A DNA stretch of 64,000 nt from positions 20,612,536 to 20,676,535 of the forward strand of contig CM053326.1 in assembly GCA_028583605.1 (NCBI GenBank), written 5' to 3'. Of this stretch, positions 35,760 through 49,400 are shown one piece after another. A model generated the notes under the pieces. The model saw only the letters and a list, made by a program, of their open reading frames with translations. It was not told the DNA's origin and ran no database searches. Position numbers and translations under genes: made by a program. The stretch's first letter is position 1. Each line of letters starts with the position of its first letter. This DNA comes from Dastarcus helophoroides. Taxonomy: Eukaryota > Arthropoda > Insecta > Coleoptera > Bothrideridae.

Positions 35760-37440
35760 TTTAATAAAAAAATTGCCAAATATTTTAATAAGGCTATTTC
35801 TTAAGAACACTTGTTTCTCGAAATTCACGAACAAAACATCACAATTTAAATAAAAAATCAAAAATTCCGACAAAAATATCAAATATTTCGATTTTTTTTT
35901 GAAATTCGACTTTTTTTGGAAACTTCAAATTCTTCACAAACTCTCACATTTTCTTAAAAATAGACTTAAATCGAAAGAATTTTATATCGAAATTTCGATT
36001 TTTATTTTCAACTTAGGCTTTTTAAATTTTTATTCTATTTTCATTTTTATTCAAAATTCCTATTTATGACAATTTCGTTTTTTCAAAACTCTCGAAATTT
36101 CGCCTTTTATGGCAAAACTTGGCTTCTCGAAATTTTGAAATCTTTTTCTTAAAATATCTTGCCAATATTTAAAGAAAAAAGCATACATTTCGAGGAAAAT
36201 ATTACCAAAAATTTCGACTTTTTTGAAATTCGATTTTTTTTGAAATTCGACTTTTTTTGGAAACTTCAACTTCTTCAGAAAATCTCACATTTTCTTAAAA
36301 ATAGACTTAAATCGAAAGAACTTTATTTCGAAATTTAGATTTTTATTTTCAATTTAGGCTTTTAAAATTTCCATTCTATTTTCATTTTTATTGAAAACTC
36401 CTATTTAGGACAATTTCGTTTTTTTCTAAATTATCGAAATGTTGCCTTTTATCGCAAAACTTTGCTTCTGGATATTTTGAAAAGTTTTTCTTAAAATAAC
36501 TTGCCAAAATTTAAATAAAAAAGCAAAAATTCCGATAAAAATATTACTGGAAATTTCGACTTTTTTTGAAATTCGACTTTTTTTGAATTCTACTTTTTTT
36601 GGAAACTTAAACTTCTTCAGAAAATCTCACATTTTCTTAAGAAAAGACTTAAGTCGAAAGATTTTATTTCAAAACTTCGAATTTTTTTCAAATTAGGCTT
36701 TAAAATTTTTATTCAATTTTCATTTTTATTCAAAATTCCTATTTATGACAATGTCGTTTTTTCAAATTTTTCGAAGTTTTTCCATTTATCTCAAAACTTG
36801 GCTTCTCGAAATTTTGAAATCTATTTGTTAAAATAACTTGCCAAAATTTAAATAAAAAAGCCAAATTTTCGACAAAAATATTACTGAGAATTTCGACTTT
36901 TTTTGAAATTCGACTTTTTTTGGAAACTTTTACTTCTTCACAAAATCTCCAATTTTCTTAAAAATAGACTTAAATCGAAAGAACTTTGTTTCAAAACTTA
37001 TAAGTTTTTTCAAATTATGCTTTTATTTCTATTCTATTTTCATTTTAATTCAAAATTCCAATTTATGACAATTTCGTTTTTTTAAAAATTTTCAAAATTT
37101 TGCCTTCTATCTCAAAACTTAGCTTCTCGAAATTTTGGAATCTATTTGTTAAAATAACTTGCTGAAATTAAATAAAGCAAAAATTGCGAGAAAAATATTA
37201 CCGAAAATTACGACTTTTTTTTAAAATTCAATTTTTTTTGGAATCTTTAACTTCTTTACAAAATTTTACATTTTGTTAAAAACAGTCTTAAAACGAAATA
37301 ACTTTATTTCAAACCTTCGATTTTTTTTTAAATTAGGCTTCTAAAATTTCTATTCTATTTTCATTTTTATGACAATTTCGTTTTTATGAAAATTCTTGAT
37401 ATTTGCCTCTTATCTCAAAACTTGACTTCTCGAAATATTG
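35760..37440 (+). repeat. Tandem array of about five units, 320-341 bp each
   Basis: The phrase GAAACTT-A-CTTCTTCA-AAA followed by ATAGACTTAAATCGAAAG recurs near 35920, 36260, 36600, 36920 and 37240. Other shared blocks are AATTTAAATAAAAAAGC-AAA and TATGACAATTTCGTTTTT. Units 2-4 are most alike. This is a satellite-like local amplification of the TTTCGAC class. Confidence 0.8.
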
Positions 37441-38321
37441 ATTTTTACTTCAGTACTCGTTCTTTTTTGGTACGTGAGGTCATTGGTGGAGAAATTGATC
37501 CCTCTCTACTATGAAGGTTCATTTAGTGAAAAAATATATGTGTTAAGGCGAAAATTTGTTGCACATTAGGTTCTAATTTTGTCCATGCACTCAAAATGAA
37601 TAATGCCTCTTCTTGAAGTAAAACCTGGCACTCATCTATTTCATAATTTCGACTAATTTCAAAATTATTACCTTTTCAAAATTTTGACTATTCCAAAATT
37701 TTGGCTTCTCTTAAAAATTTTTACCTTTTTCTTTAATTTGAATTTGAAAATCTCTACTTTTCTCAAATTACTTTTTATTTTAATTTTCAATTTTTTAAAA
37801 GTTTCCAATTTTTCAAATTTCGATTTCATTTCAAAATGTATATATTTCTTTTCAAAATTTGTACTTCTTTTCAAAAATTGGACTGTTAAAAATTTCAATC
37901 ATTTTACAAATTTCAGTTCTTTTAAATATTTTCACATTTGCGAAAATGTTAATTTTTAAAGGTCCCAAATTTTTCAAATATTTTGACTTGATTTGCAGAT
38001 TACGATATTATGATATTTTTTGAAAATTTAGATTTAAAAACTGTGATTCTTTGGAAATTTCGGTTTTTCCAAAATCTTCACTCACATTTCGTAATTTTCG
38101 CAATAAATCGATTTTTTCAAAACTCTGGATTTTTTTTCGATTTTTTTTTACATTTCAAATTGGGGGTTTAAACTGAAAATTTCAAAAAATTGACTTCTTA
38201 AAAGATTCAACATTTGTTTAAACTCTATAATATTTTTGAAAATTTCGATTATTTTCTTCCCAAAATTTTAATAGTTTTTGAGAATTCTTACTTTTAATTT
38301 CGAGCGTTCGATTAACTGTTG

Positions 38322-38368
38322 GTTTTTTTATCTTTCTTGGATTCAGGACACGAGATTTGTGTATCAAT
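38322..38368 (+). mobile_element. Palindromic MITE, right-arm fragment
   Basis: ATCTTTCTTGGATTCAGGAC followed by ACGAGATTTGTGTATCAATG is a diverged copy of the right arm of the MITE family. Confidence 0.45.
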
Positions 38369-38513
38369 GTTTAATGTAGAGTTTTTTGAAAGTTGAACCT
38401 ATTTCATTTCACCCTTTTTTTTTAACTACGAATTATTGAGTAATTTTGATCTCTTTAAAAACGTTGACTCTTAAATATTTCAATTTTTATAATTCCAACA
38501 TTTTTTCAATTTA

Positions 38514-39805
38514 CCATCAAATAAAATTGGCAAATTCTACACCGCGATGGAAAACGATTCAAAAGTGAACTTTTTTTGAAAATTTCGATCTTTCTTTGTA
38601 AAATTTGACTTTTCTGAAAATTTCGAGATTTTTTTAAAAAACTTCACTTTTTGTTAAAAATGTCGTCTATTCCTTGTGATTTAAATTTTTTTAATGTCAG
38701 GTATTTTTCGAAAATTCAACTTTTGTTGAAAACTCTCTATTCTTTAAATGACGACTTTTTTTTTTAAATTTCGAACAAATCTTTTTGGACATTTGGATTA
38801 TTTAAGTTTCGACATTTTTTCAAAATGTCAACTTATTTAAAAAATTCGAAATTTTTTAAATCCCATCATTTCTTAATATTTTCGATTTTTCTTTTAAATG
38901 TTGACACTTTATTATGAAAATTTCGATTTTTTTCTTTTAAAAATTTTAATTATTGTTTTGAAGATTAATAGATTCTTCGAAAACTTCACTTTTTCAAATC
39001 AAGAAATTTTTCGAGCATTTTTAATTTTGATCTTATTTCAATATTTCGAATTTTTAAAAATCTTACAATTTTGTCAATAATCGCCTTTTTTGAAATTTTC
39101 GACTATTTTTCAAAATTTCGACTCATTTAAACAGGTATTTTTCCAAAATATCGTTTATTTTTAATTTTAACTACAAAAAATTCGACATTTTCCGTCGTGA
39201 GTGATGCGAGGTAAAGTAATTTTTAGCTCGAAAAAGAAAGAGGTGAAAGAAAAGTGATTGTTTGAATTTGCAGGATTGCAGGATAGGCAGATTAGATCCC
39301 ACAAGGAAAATTTTAATGCATGACTGCATTATCTCTTCACGTTTTTAGAGGAAACAGCAGCCCGAATTTTTGAGGCATTGAAGTTAGATTTTTCGTTCCA
39401 TATGTAGTCTTAAATTCTTAAGGTTATTTATATTCTCAAATTTACAAGAAAATGAAGAAGCAGCTTCTAATCTTTTGAATTCTCTAGAGCTCTATACTTT
39501 CAAGAAAAGTAATCTAGGGTATGATATTAAAAAAGCACTTTTGCAAACTATCAATTCTCGTCGCTTGCTGCGTAAGAGAGAAGATAACTGAAATATGTCA
39601 TAAAAACATTTACCGTAAACAGTGATAAATTGTGCGTTAGATATCGAGAGTTTAGTGACCGCAAAAATACAGTAGGCGAAATCGAAAGTACCACTTTGTG
39701 GAATAAGAAAATGCTCATTAAAGTCAGTCGTATTTTTTCCTTATTGCATTTCACTTTTGAATCGTTTTCCATCATGCTGTAGAATTTGCGAATTTTATTT
39801 GATGG
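38514..39805. mobile_element. 1.3-kb element with 56-bp terminal inverted repeats
   Basis: The arms 38514-38569 and 39750-39805 are reverse complements at about 51 of 56 positions. They begin CCATCAAATAAAATTGGC and continue through GATGGAAAACGATTC. The interior begins with TTTCGAC-type array and ends in ordinary sequence with a 74-codon minus-strand open frame (39551-39775) lacking any motif. The superfamily is unknown, and no target duplication was clear. Confidence 0.75.
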
Positions 39806-39809
39806 AACG

Positions 39810-41390
39810 ACAAATTAAGGTCAAATGTAAGCTATATGTAAATGCAACTAGATAAAGCTTGAATGCAACAGTGAAATTATGGAGATTAACCAAGTTCTTT
39901 CGAGTTTAATTTTTTATCATTTAAGAAAAATATGTAAAGTATATAACAGTTTGAAATTTTAAGTAACTGGTTATCTGAAAGTAGTGAAGCCTTTTAAAAA
40001 CTCAATAATTGTACCAAGCGGCACAGATTCCTTTATGAAAAATATTTACTTTCAACTGATATACTGATAAGAGATATATGAATTTTATGACTTCTCTTGA
40101 ACTAAAACATCCAGACTGAAAAGAATTTTAATCTACGCATTCCTTGCATGAAAAAATATCCTGAAAAAAAGGTTATACTTATCCTAAGACTTATATAAAA
40201 AAACATTACTATAATAGGCACTCATTTCAAGATTATAGTCGAAATTTGGAGGTTAAAGTAGAAAATTCGAGTTCAAAGTTTTACGATTTGTAGCCAAAAA
40301 AACCTGTAAATATGTAAAATAAAATTGTTCACAATATCGAATTTTGGAAATGGAAATTTCGAGGTTAAATCCAAATTTTGTTATTAATTCGAAATTTCGA
40401 TATTATATCTCGACTGAAAGTCCAGATGTTGGTAAAATGAGTCAAAATTCGGACATTTACGGAAACTCGATGAAGTGTTCGAGGATAAAGTCGACATGTG
40501 GATATTACGCAAGAAATTTTGAGTTTAAAATCAAAGAGTTTACAGACTATAAATGAAAATTTCACGTCAAAACTCCAAATCTGGGGTTTACGGTAAAGAA
40601 GAGAAAAAGGTTGGTTTGTTTATTAGATATTGAGAGAATTATCCATAAAATTTGTCGTAGAGCCTAATTCCATCGTCTTGAGACAGTTGAAGCAGGATGA
40701 GGGATGAAGTTTACAGAAGTGACAAATGAATGTTCAACGCCACTTTTCATCATGTAACAGTTTTTAGCAGAAATCCACATAGGTTTTGTTCCTGATCAGT
40801 AAATTTTGTCTTTTCAGAAATGAAACTATTTTAAAAATGTTGTTAATATTCCTAACAGAAGAAAGGTATGCATGGATGTGGACTTTTGGAAGGACAGTAA
40901 AGAATAAATCTATTACATTAGCATCCTTTTTTGAACCATCTTCAAAATATCAAAGAAACCTTTTTTTAAGTTCAATCTACTCCTAAAGGGTTACCCCATT
41001 ATGCCTTTAAACCACTGTGAGTAGGATGGGGAAACAAGGATAGATTGTAATTTTCCGGGAAAATTCCTGAAACTAAAAAAATGGATACATGTCTAGAAAC
41101 ACCGATTTAGTTAAAACATGTATTTGTGTGTAAACATAATTTTAAGAAATATAATTTTTTGAGGTTCCTGGATAATAATTCTGCTTCCTTCACGTCTCAC
41201 TGCGTCTTTATTTCCTTATAGGTTTCGGTTTCAGTATCGATTTTCGCATCTTCATTGATATCCGGTATATTGGCCATACTCGATTTTCTTGAAGGTGATT
41301 TTTCATCTGTTATACTGAAATGGTAAGATTTCTGTTAAATTTGTAGGTAAGATTGGGGTTAATAGTCGAATTGTTAACGAAATCAATTCA
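39810..41390. other. Intergenic AT-rich sequence
   Basis: No gene seen. The plus-strand frames at 40344-40556 and 40786-40986 have no recognisable motif; the first overlaps TTTCGA-type words. Confidence 0.4.
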
Positions 41391-41399
41391 ACTGTAAAA

Positions 41400-42180
41400 T
41401 GGAAATTTCGATTTTTTTTTTGAAACGTCGATATTTATCTGAAAATTTTTGAACTTAAAGCATAGTTTTTTAGTCGAAATTAAGGTTTATTTTGTGAAAG
41501 TTTTATCTAAATTTTGAGAATAAAGTCGAAAACTCTACAAAAATAAAAAATCTTTTGAAAAATTCGATTTTTTTACAAAAGGTAATGCGAAACTTCGACT
41601 TTCTTATAATTCACATTTTTTTCCCTTAATTTACGACTTTAGCCTCAAAATGTTGACTCCTAATTGACTTTTTTTTTGATATGTCAATTTCGTATCGAAA
41701 TTTCGAGTATAACCACGAACTCTAACATTTTTTCTAAATTTGTCAAGTTTTTCGCCTGAAATTGCAGCTTCAACTTCTTAATTCCAAGTTTATACTTTGT
41801 CTGTTTTTACCGATTTATCTGAAATTCTATTTTCAAGCTTTTTCCCAAAATTCACACTTTCAATTTATATGTTATTTCCGAAAATTTGACTTTCTTGGAA
41901 ATTTTCACCTCAAAAAAATTTCGAACTTAATCCTGACATTTGACTTTTTTCTCGAAATTTCGAGGAAAAATTCAAAAATCCAAGTTTTCTTTTGAAATGT
42001 CAATCTTAACTTTATAATTTTGAGTGTATATACTTATTTTTTTTAATCGGTTTTTTCGATACTTTACTCCAGAGGTTTTTCATAATTTAAATTTTTGATT
42101 TATGCTTTCTTCCGTCGTTCCCAAAATTTTGACCTTTTCCTAAATTTCGACTCTGATCTTGAAACAACATTTTGTTTCTC
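41400..42180 (+). repeat. TTTCGAC-type array (short block before mariner)
   Basis: Plus-polarity array words continue to the left end of the mariner element. A 77-codon frame (41762-41995) is low-complexity. Confidence 0.55.
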
Positions 42181-42195
42181 ATTTGCAGCACACCA

Positions 42196-43430
42196 CGAGG
42201 TATGTTCAAAAAGTAAGGTGATGAAAAAATAAAAAAATATTTATTTATTCTCAACATTTATATTGTCTCCTTCAAAGTAATGCCCCTCAGATACAAAGCA
42301 ATTGTGCCAACGCTTTTTCCTATCTTCAAGGCACTTCTCATAAGCACTTTTTGGTATAGCCTTGAGCTCCTCTAGCGCTGCAGTTTTTATTTTATCAATC
42401 GTTGCAAATCTCCGTCCTTTCATAGGTCTTTTAAATTTTTGGAACAAGAAAAAGTCACAGGGGAGTCAAATCCGGTGAATATGGTGGTTGAGGCATGATT
42501 GTCGTGTAGTTTTTGGCCAAAAAACCTCTCCCAAGCAGTGATGAATGAGCAGGTGCATTATCGTGATGCAAAAGCTATGAATTATTTTTCCACAATTCCG
42601 AACGTTTTTCCATATTGTTTCTCGCAAACGGCTCATAACTTCAAGGTAATACTCCTTATTGACCATGCGACCTTGAGGTAAAAACTCCTGATGCTACTAC
42701 GCCATGGTAGTCGAAAAAAACAGTGAGCAAAACTATTGACATTTGATCGGGACTTTGCGTGCTTTTTTCGGTCTTAGCTCTCCTGGGTGCTTCCATTAGG
42801 GACCATCGGGCTTTGGTTTCGGACGTCATAATCATATACCCATGATTCATCATCAGTTATGACCCTTTTAAGCAAATCAGAATCGTCACTGATGTCATTC
42901 AAGAGCTCCTGAGCGATGCTTATGCGACGGTTCTTCTGATCAAAATTCAGAAGTTTCGGTACAAACTTCGCTGACACACGTCTCATGCCCAAAATATCCG
43001 AAAAAATTGCATAGCACGAACCGACTGATATGCCAACATCTTCAGCAACTTCTCTTATGGTAATTCGACGATTTCCAGAAACTAACTTTCTTCACAGCTT
43101 CGACGATATCTTCTGCTGTTGATGTGCTAGGGCGTCTAGAGCGAGGTTCGTCGTCGGCTTCTTCTCGGCCATCTTGGTAGAGTTTGTACCACTTGTAAAA
43201 CATTTTTTTACTTAGTGCAGACTCACCGTCCGCCACTGTCAACATTTCAAGTGTTTTAGAGCACTTGATTCCATTTTTCACATAAAATTGATGTAAATTC
43301 TTTGCTCCATTTCTTATAATAATAGAAAATCGCCGAGCACAAAAAAATACGTCTAACCTTTTTATCTGTCAAAAACAAACTAAGTGTGCTATGTACTTGA
43401 AAAGTCATCTTACTTTTTGAACATCCCTCG
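42196..43430 (-). mobile_element. Degenerate mariner element, 1.24 kb
   Basis: The inverted ends CGAGGTATGTTCAAAAAGTA and (complement) CGAGGGATGTTCAAAAAGTA lie at 42196 and 43430. The right end is followed by TA; the left TA has decayed. Length and the coded protein fit the Tc1/mariner superfamily. Confidence 0.9.
42241..43310 (-). pseudogene. mariner transposase, multiply frameshifted
   Basis: The start is probably the ATG at 43308-43310 (MEQRI). Pieces in several frames cover the whole protein: an N-terminal helix-turn-helix region (KMFYKWYKLYQDGREEADDE), the first catalytic region (ITDDESWVYDYD), LLTVFFDYHGVV, NKEYYLEVMSRLRE, the second region HHDNAPAHSS, and the third PYSPDLTP followed after a one-base shift by CDFFLF. 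The C-terminus ends FEGDNINVENK. The D,D34D triad residues are all still visible but in different frames, so the copy is inactive. It lies on the same strand as genes 1 and 2, between them. Confidence 0.9.
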
Positions 43431-43439
43431 TATAACTAT

Positions 43440-46320
43440 TAGCTTAGTTAAGCTAATATTTATACTGTGTTTGCAGCATAAACCCAAAAATCCCAGTTAT
43501 TTCAAAATTTAAATTACTTTAAATTCAAGTTAAATATTCGCTTTTTACTTCTTATTTTGAACTAATTTTGCTTGAAAATTTGAGATTTCCAGAACAATAA
43601 TCTTTTTAAATAAATTATAGCTATTTCTCTAAAGCTCCAACTTTTGTATTAAACTTTCGGCTTAGCAGTTTCACATTTAACTCCTTTTTTTTTAATTCTG
43701 TAACAAACTCAAAATTTCAATTATTTCATGGAAGGTTTTCGAATTTTCAAACTTACTTTCAAAATTTCGGTAGATGATTTTTTTTCTGATATTTTTCAAG
43801 ACTTGATCTGTTTTCACCTTAATTCGAAGATTACACTGACCATAACTTTTTTCCTAAAATTTAGATTTTCAACAAAATCCCCCTAGAAGCGAAACCTCTC
43901 TTCAATATCGCGACTCTTTTTCAAGTTATGGTATAGAACTGTCAAAAAATCAAGTACCTACTTAAAGATGGCGGAAGGAAAAACTGAATTTCAATTGTAC
44001 CATCAGCGAACTAGGGATCGCATCTTCTTACAAGGTGATGGATGGAGATACCAAACTAAATCAAACAATTAAAAATGCCAAAAATGAGGAATTCATTTCA
44101 GCATGTTAGATTGGATTTAGTCTGACTGGGTTTTTCGTTGTTTATTTCTTCCGTTAAATATCCAGATCAAGGAAATCGTATTTTTTTAAAGGCAATTTTA
44201 CGTGGCTTAAATGAAAATCATCTTAAAAGATTTAGGGATTTTAAGAAATAGACTAAGGAAAATAACAATAAGTTGGAAATTCCATGGCATGTTTACCTAT
44301 TGTTATCGCTGTTTTCATGTTAGATTTAGTACTCAACTTACTAGTAAAGGCACACTTACCCATATGAGACTTTGGTCTCTTTAAATTTTCCGAAGAATTT
44401 GCACATCTTTTGTCAACGGTATTTTGCACATTTACAACGTCGTGTGATGAATCTTACTCTAGTTTTAGGTTATACGGTGACTTGTTGTATAATTAAGATA
44501 ATTCTTGTTTACTCATTTTGTGTGCGCTCACACTTTTATAACGAGTAAACATAAATCGTAATTGTTATAGATTCAAAAGGTACGAATTCATTAATGGGCG
44601 CGTTATGCGATTTCTATTTTAAACGTTTGATTCACGACTTATGCAGCTGATTAATTCTAACTTCGAAGAAGCTTAACAACGTTCATATTTATTAACACGT
44701 TTTTCTCCTGTGTATAGTTTCAACTTAAAATGAGAATTACAACAATGAAAAACAAATCTAGTCAGTTTTTCTTCTCTAGTTAAATGAAGATAATGATGCT
44801 GTTCAGCTCATTTTATTTGGCTTTTTCATCGACTGTTACTTTTCCATAATTTTAGACCCAGCTACCAAATAAATTAAGCGAAATTCTTGTAACTTTTTGT
44901 ATTGTAAACTCCATTTTTTTTAATAAACCTAATTTATTTAGGGAATGTAACAACTCCAAGAAATCGAAGGCAATAAAAGAAATGCCGAAGCGACGAAATG
45001 GAGCGTTTGTTTACACTTGGTTATGACTCGTATGTGGAACAAGGGATACACATCATCCAGCGTTCCTGTTAAACGGTCGTGCTCGATTTCGATACCTTAA
45101 AGACTATGTATTTTTCAACTGATAGTATTAAAGTGTTTTTGATTTTCTTCTGAAAAGTTAGTCTTATTTTCGGCATCCTAACAGGAATCTCATCCAAGTC
45201 GAAATTTTTCGAATTTTTGAAAATTTGATGATAATCTAGAAATGTAGATTTTTTCAAAAGTAATACCTATATTTATTTTTTTAAATTTCAAAATTTCTCC
45301 TTATAACGACCCGAGGAATGGATTAATGTTACTTTAAAGATCTGATAAAGGTATACAAAATGCATTGGACATTAAGTAAATTTGGAAATCTAATAATAGG
45401 CGCAATTAATTGTTCGTCAACACCACCCGAGGAGAAATTAAGCCGTTAATGTTTATTTTGTCGAATTAGCATAAACATTTGTAACAGTAAAGCGTAAAAT
45501 CTGAATATTTTATTACTTTAGAAAATGAGAACTCACACCGAATGTTAGCCTTTGCATACGTTATTCCCGGACGAATTTCAGTTATGTGACTATCATAAAG
45601 AAGCAATTGGAAATTCTTCTGTGTTTGAAGAACAAACGTTTTCTCTTTTACGACTTTTTCAATTTAATATTGTCTTCGGCAAAAATCACTTTCAATCTAA
45701 ATAAACAATTTCGAGTGTGAATTTGTGTTTGTAACGTGAATTATTAGTTTTTGCTTTCCCAAATCAATAAGAATTATTATCATATTATCTAGCATCATCC
45801 ATTAAACAAACCTTAATCAGTTTGATACATTTATTAATAGCATTTAAATGGTGTTTCCCATGAATCCAAATTTTCATTTTTGATTTAAAATGTCTAAAGT
45901 AATAATATTTATGAAATAAAATATATTTTTATTGATCGAAAAAAATCCTCATCATATACATGTTATTTATTAAAAATGCAATATAGAAAACAAGTAAATT
46001 GACAGGTTATGAACTAATTTATAAAAAATTAGATAGAATAAAAATTTACACTAAACTAGAGTTTAAAATTACAGTTTTAAGAAAAGTATACATTTTGAGC
46101 AAAAAGTCGAAATATCCATACAGAATAAACCATAAGTTATGGTACCCAGAGCAAGTGTGAATTTATCTATAAAAATAATGTGATTTAGCAAACTTTACTT
46201 TACACCAAAAATTGATATTTACCGAGACACATAACGTCAAAAATTTTCGATTTTTTTTTTCGCAGGGCTATTGAAAACATTTCAATTCTAAGTCGTGACA
46301 ACATGAATGTTGGTAATCGT
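43440..46320. other. Intergenic sequence between mariner and gene 2
   Basis: Mixed AT-rich sequence with scattered TTTCGA words (43500-43900). No gene recognised. The part nearest 46,400 is the 3' flank of gene 2. Confidence 0.4.
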
Positions 46321-46329
46321 TTTGGTTGT

Positions 46330-46335
46330 TTTAAT
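46330..46335 (-). terminator. Candidate poly(A) signal of gene 2
   Basis: ATTAAA on the minus strand about 100 bases after the stop codon. A canonical AATAAA also lies further down at 45966-45971. Which is used cannot be told. Confidence 0.3.
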
Positions 46336-46431
46336 AATTACTATCAAGGGATGTTAATTAAGCGGGGTTAAAGGAAAAATGGTATTAAATATTAGCATTT
46401 TCTATATTTAGTGACATTCTCAAGGTTCATA

Positions 46432-49400
46432 TCATTTAGGACACGTATATGTGGTGCTACACATTTTTCTAGTGGGATTAAACAGCGAAGGAGCCGGACA
46501 ATAGTAAATATGTTTCGAAATTATTCCTGATCTCGTTTTACTGCAGAATATGTAAGAGGAACACGTTTTGTCCTGAGGATTATCAAATCTTCCTGACACA
46601 GTGCATTGGAATTCAGGCACTAAAGTGGTAGTGGGTGGAGTTGTAGTAGATTCAGTAGTGGGTACCGTTGTAGTCGATGTGGTACTAACAGTAGTGGTCT
46701 TCTGACAAGGACACTTATACAAGACGCTGCAAAGATGGATTTTTTCGTTAAAATAGGAGCCTTCGGGACAGTAGTACTTAGTTTGGAGGATTGTGCCGTT
46801 TCGCAACTTGGAGCATAAAAAGTAGGAAGTACAATAAATGTCTCGCGGGTTGTTAAATCTACCTCTTTGGGTGCACACGAAGTCGTTGTCACCTCCCGTA
46901 TAATAGCAAGGATCAGTGGAAGTCGTTGGTGTTTCCCAAGTACTCGACGATTCTGTATAAGACGTGGATATCGTCGCGTTCGTACTCCAAGTGGTCTCGG
47001 TCTCAGTTGAAAGGATGCTGCTCGAAGTATCCTCTTTTGTAGACCTGGTGTGACGATCGTGAGTTCCAGTTGTATCATCGGATGTTCCAGTTGTATCATC
47101 GGATGTTCCAGTTGTATCATCGGATGTTCCAGTTGTATCATCGGATGTTCCAGTTGTATCATCGGATGTTCCAGTGGTGTCCGAAGGTTGCGTAACTTCG
47201 GTGGTAACTACTGTTTTCGCATCATTCGTGGTCGAATCAACTATGTCCGAAGTTGTACTTACGGTACTGCTAAAAGTCGTACTTGCATATCTAGTACTAC
47301 TTTCAGTTGATAGTGTTATATCGTCCTTAGGTGTATTTGAAGAGGTAGTTACTCCCGCGTTCGAATTTGTATTTGTAGTACTTCCCGCGGAGGAGGTCAC
47401 TGAAGACACTTGATTCGTGGAAGTTTGAATCGATGAAGCTTGAGTCGAAAAACCTTTAGTCGAAGAACCTTGCGTTGTAGAAATTTCAACTGAAGAAGCT
47501 TCAGCCGAAGAAGCTTGAATCGAAGTTAACGAGGAAGGAGAATTTTCTGTAGATCCCGCACCAGAGGTACCAGCATCCGTTCTATCTGTAGTTGACTTCG
47601 TTGATATGCTGATTGAAGAATCGGAGGCGGAAGTTGATTTTGATGGCTCTACCGTTGTTATTGCTGTTGATGAAACAGACGTCTCTTCTGTAGTTGCTCC
47701 ACCGGTAGAAGATTCGGTAACATCTCCTGGTGTGGTCATAGGCGAATCAGTGAAATCTGACGAAGCATCACTACTACCACTAACATTGGTAACGTCAGTA
47801 GATGTTACCATATTAATCGTTGAAGTGTTAATATCGTGTTCAGAAGATGTAGAAGATAAACGTTCTGTTGATTTATCCAAATCTGTCGATGAAGCGGTTG
47901 TGGTACTGATTTTTGCAGAAGCGGTCGTTTCTTGAGAAGTTCCGGTTTCAGTAATTCTTGACGTTGTTGAAGTGCTTTCATTTGATCCCGCAGTACTACC
48001 CGAAGCGGAACTTGTTGAACTGGAAAACACCCCTGTAACATCCGTAGATAAAATGGTTGATGTTTTTGTATCTATTGAAGACCAAGTAGAAACCTCATTT
48101 GGAGAGGAAGGTACTACCTGGCGAACTTGAAACTGGAAGAGCACTTCCAGGTGTTTCTATATCCGTCGAAGACCTATAATTAGAAGTCGTAGTTTCGCCA
48201 GGTTCGTAACTTATAGAAGCAGTTGTGATGCTTTGTGAAACTGTAGTTTTATCAGCAATCTCCGTCGTTGACGTTTCTCTATCTGTAATAGTACTTCTTG
48301 TGCTTGTGGACGTTGTAACATTCATTTCATTTGCGGATGATGTCGATATCTTTGTTAAATCTGTTGTTGTGTCCGTTTGGTCATTTGAATCCGAAGTTGT
48401 AGATGTTGAAGTGGCGCTATCATTAGTACCTCTTGTAGAATAGTCATAAGTAGTGCTTGGGGTTCGTGTTGATGTTTTGAATGCTCCATCTGTAGACGAT
48501 GTCTCCCAAGAGCTGCTAGTAGAAGTAACAGCATCATTTGTTGATGATTCAGAATTAGTAGTACTTCTTGGAGTTGAAGGTGCGTCAGAACTTAGAGTTG
48601 TGAAATCAAAATGTTCAGTTGTTTGGGTAATTTGCTCTGTACTTATTGAAGCCTCGGAGTTGGTACCGTAGGTACTGACTGTAATATCATTAGGGCTTGC
48701 TGAAGTTGATATAAATCCACTTGTTATTGTGCTTTGCACATTTGTGGTAGTATCTATTTTGCCAGTACTAAGAGTTTGATCAGTAGAGGCACTTCTATCG
48801 GTGCTCAAAACGGAATTAGTAGTACCAGATGACCTGCTAGAAATTGGAATACTTTGCGTTGACGATATAGTAGATTGAGTTACCGAAGATGGTTGTTCGC
48901 TAGTAACATTTACCTCATGATTTGTACTTTGTGCTAGTGTGGTACTACTTAACGAGGTGGTGCTTTCACTACTTTTAGAAGTAGAACTTGACGTTTCAGT
49001 GATAGAACTAGAATTTTGTTTGGTTGACTCAGTCGTAGGTGAATTGTGGTCTGTTGTATTATTAAAGATGGTACTTTCCGTTGCAACCGGAGTACTTCCT
49101 GTATCCTCAGTAGCATTTCTGCTAGATGTACCACTTGTGAAATCAGCAGTACTTCTTGTTATTATGGGAGTGCGTTCTGTAGTAGCGCTTGTATTTGTTG
49201 GAGCACTTGTTAAATCATCAGTATTTCCTGTTATTATAGAGGTGCGTCCTGTAAAATGTGTAGCATCCGTCGAGTGATCAGTACTTTCTGTACTAGCAGG
49301 AGTACTTTCTGTAATTGCAGAATTATTTTCTGTAACAGCAGTAGCATTTGTAAAACTTGTCGATTTATCAGTACTTTCTGTGATTGCTGAACTAGTTTCT

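Larger units (their letters stand above)
34610..39200 (+). repeat. TTTCGAC-type array, longest block
   Basis: Nearly continuous plus-polarity array (AAATTTCGACTTTTT-like words). It contains two better-ordered tandem repeats (34650-35250 and 35760-37440, listed separately) and runs into the TIR element at 38514-39805. All open frames inside are Phe/Lys/Ile-rich and not genes. Confidence 0.75.

Noticed and set aside
29815..38000. Many 60-90 codon open frames rich in Phe, Lys, Ile and Asn
   Set aside because: They lie within TTTCGAC arrays and simply translate A/T runs. No conservation between repeat units.
47062..47178. Regularly spaced repeats resembling a CRISPR array
   Set aside because: The units are directly adjacent 21-bp codon repeats with no spacers, in a eukaryotic mucin gene.
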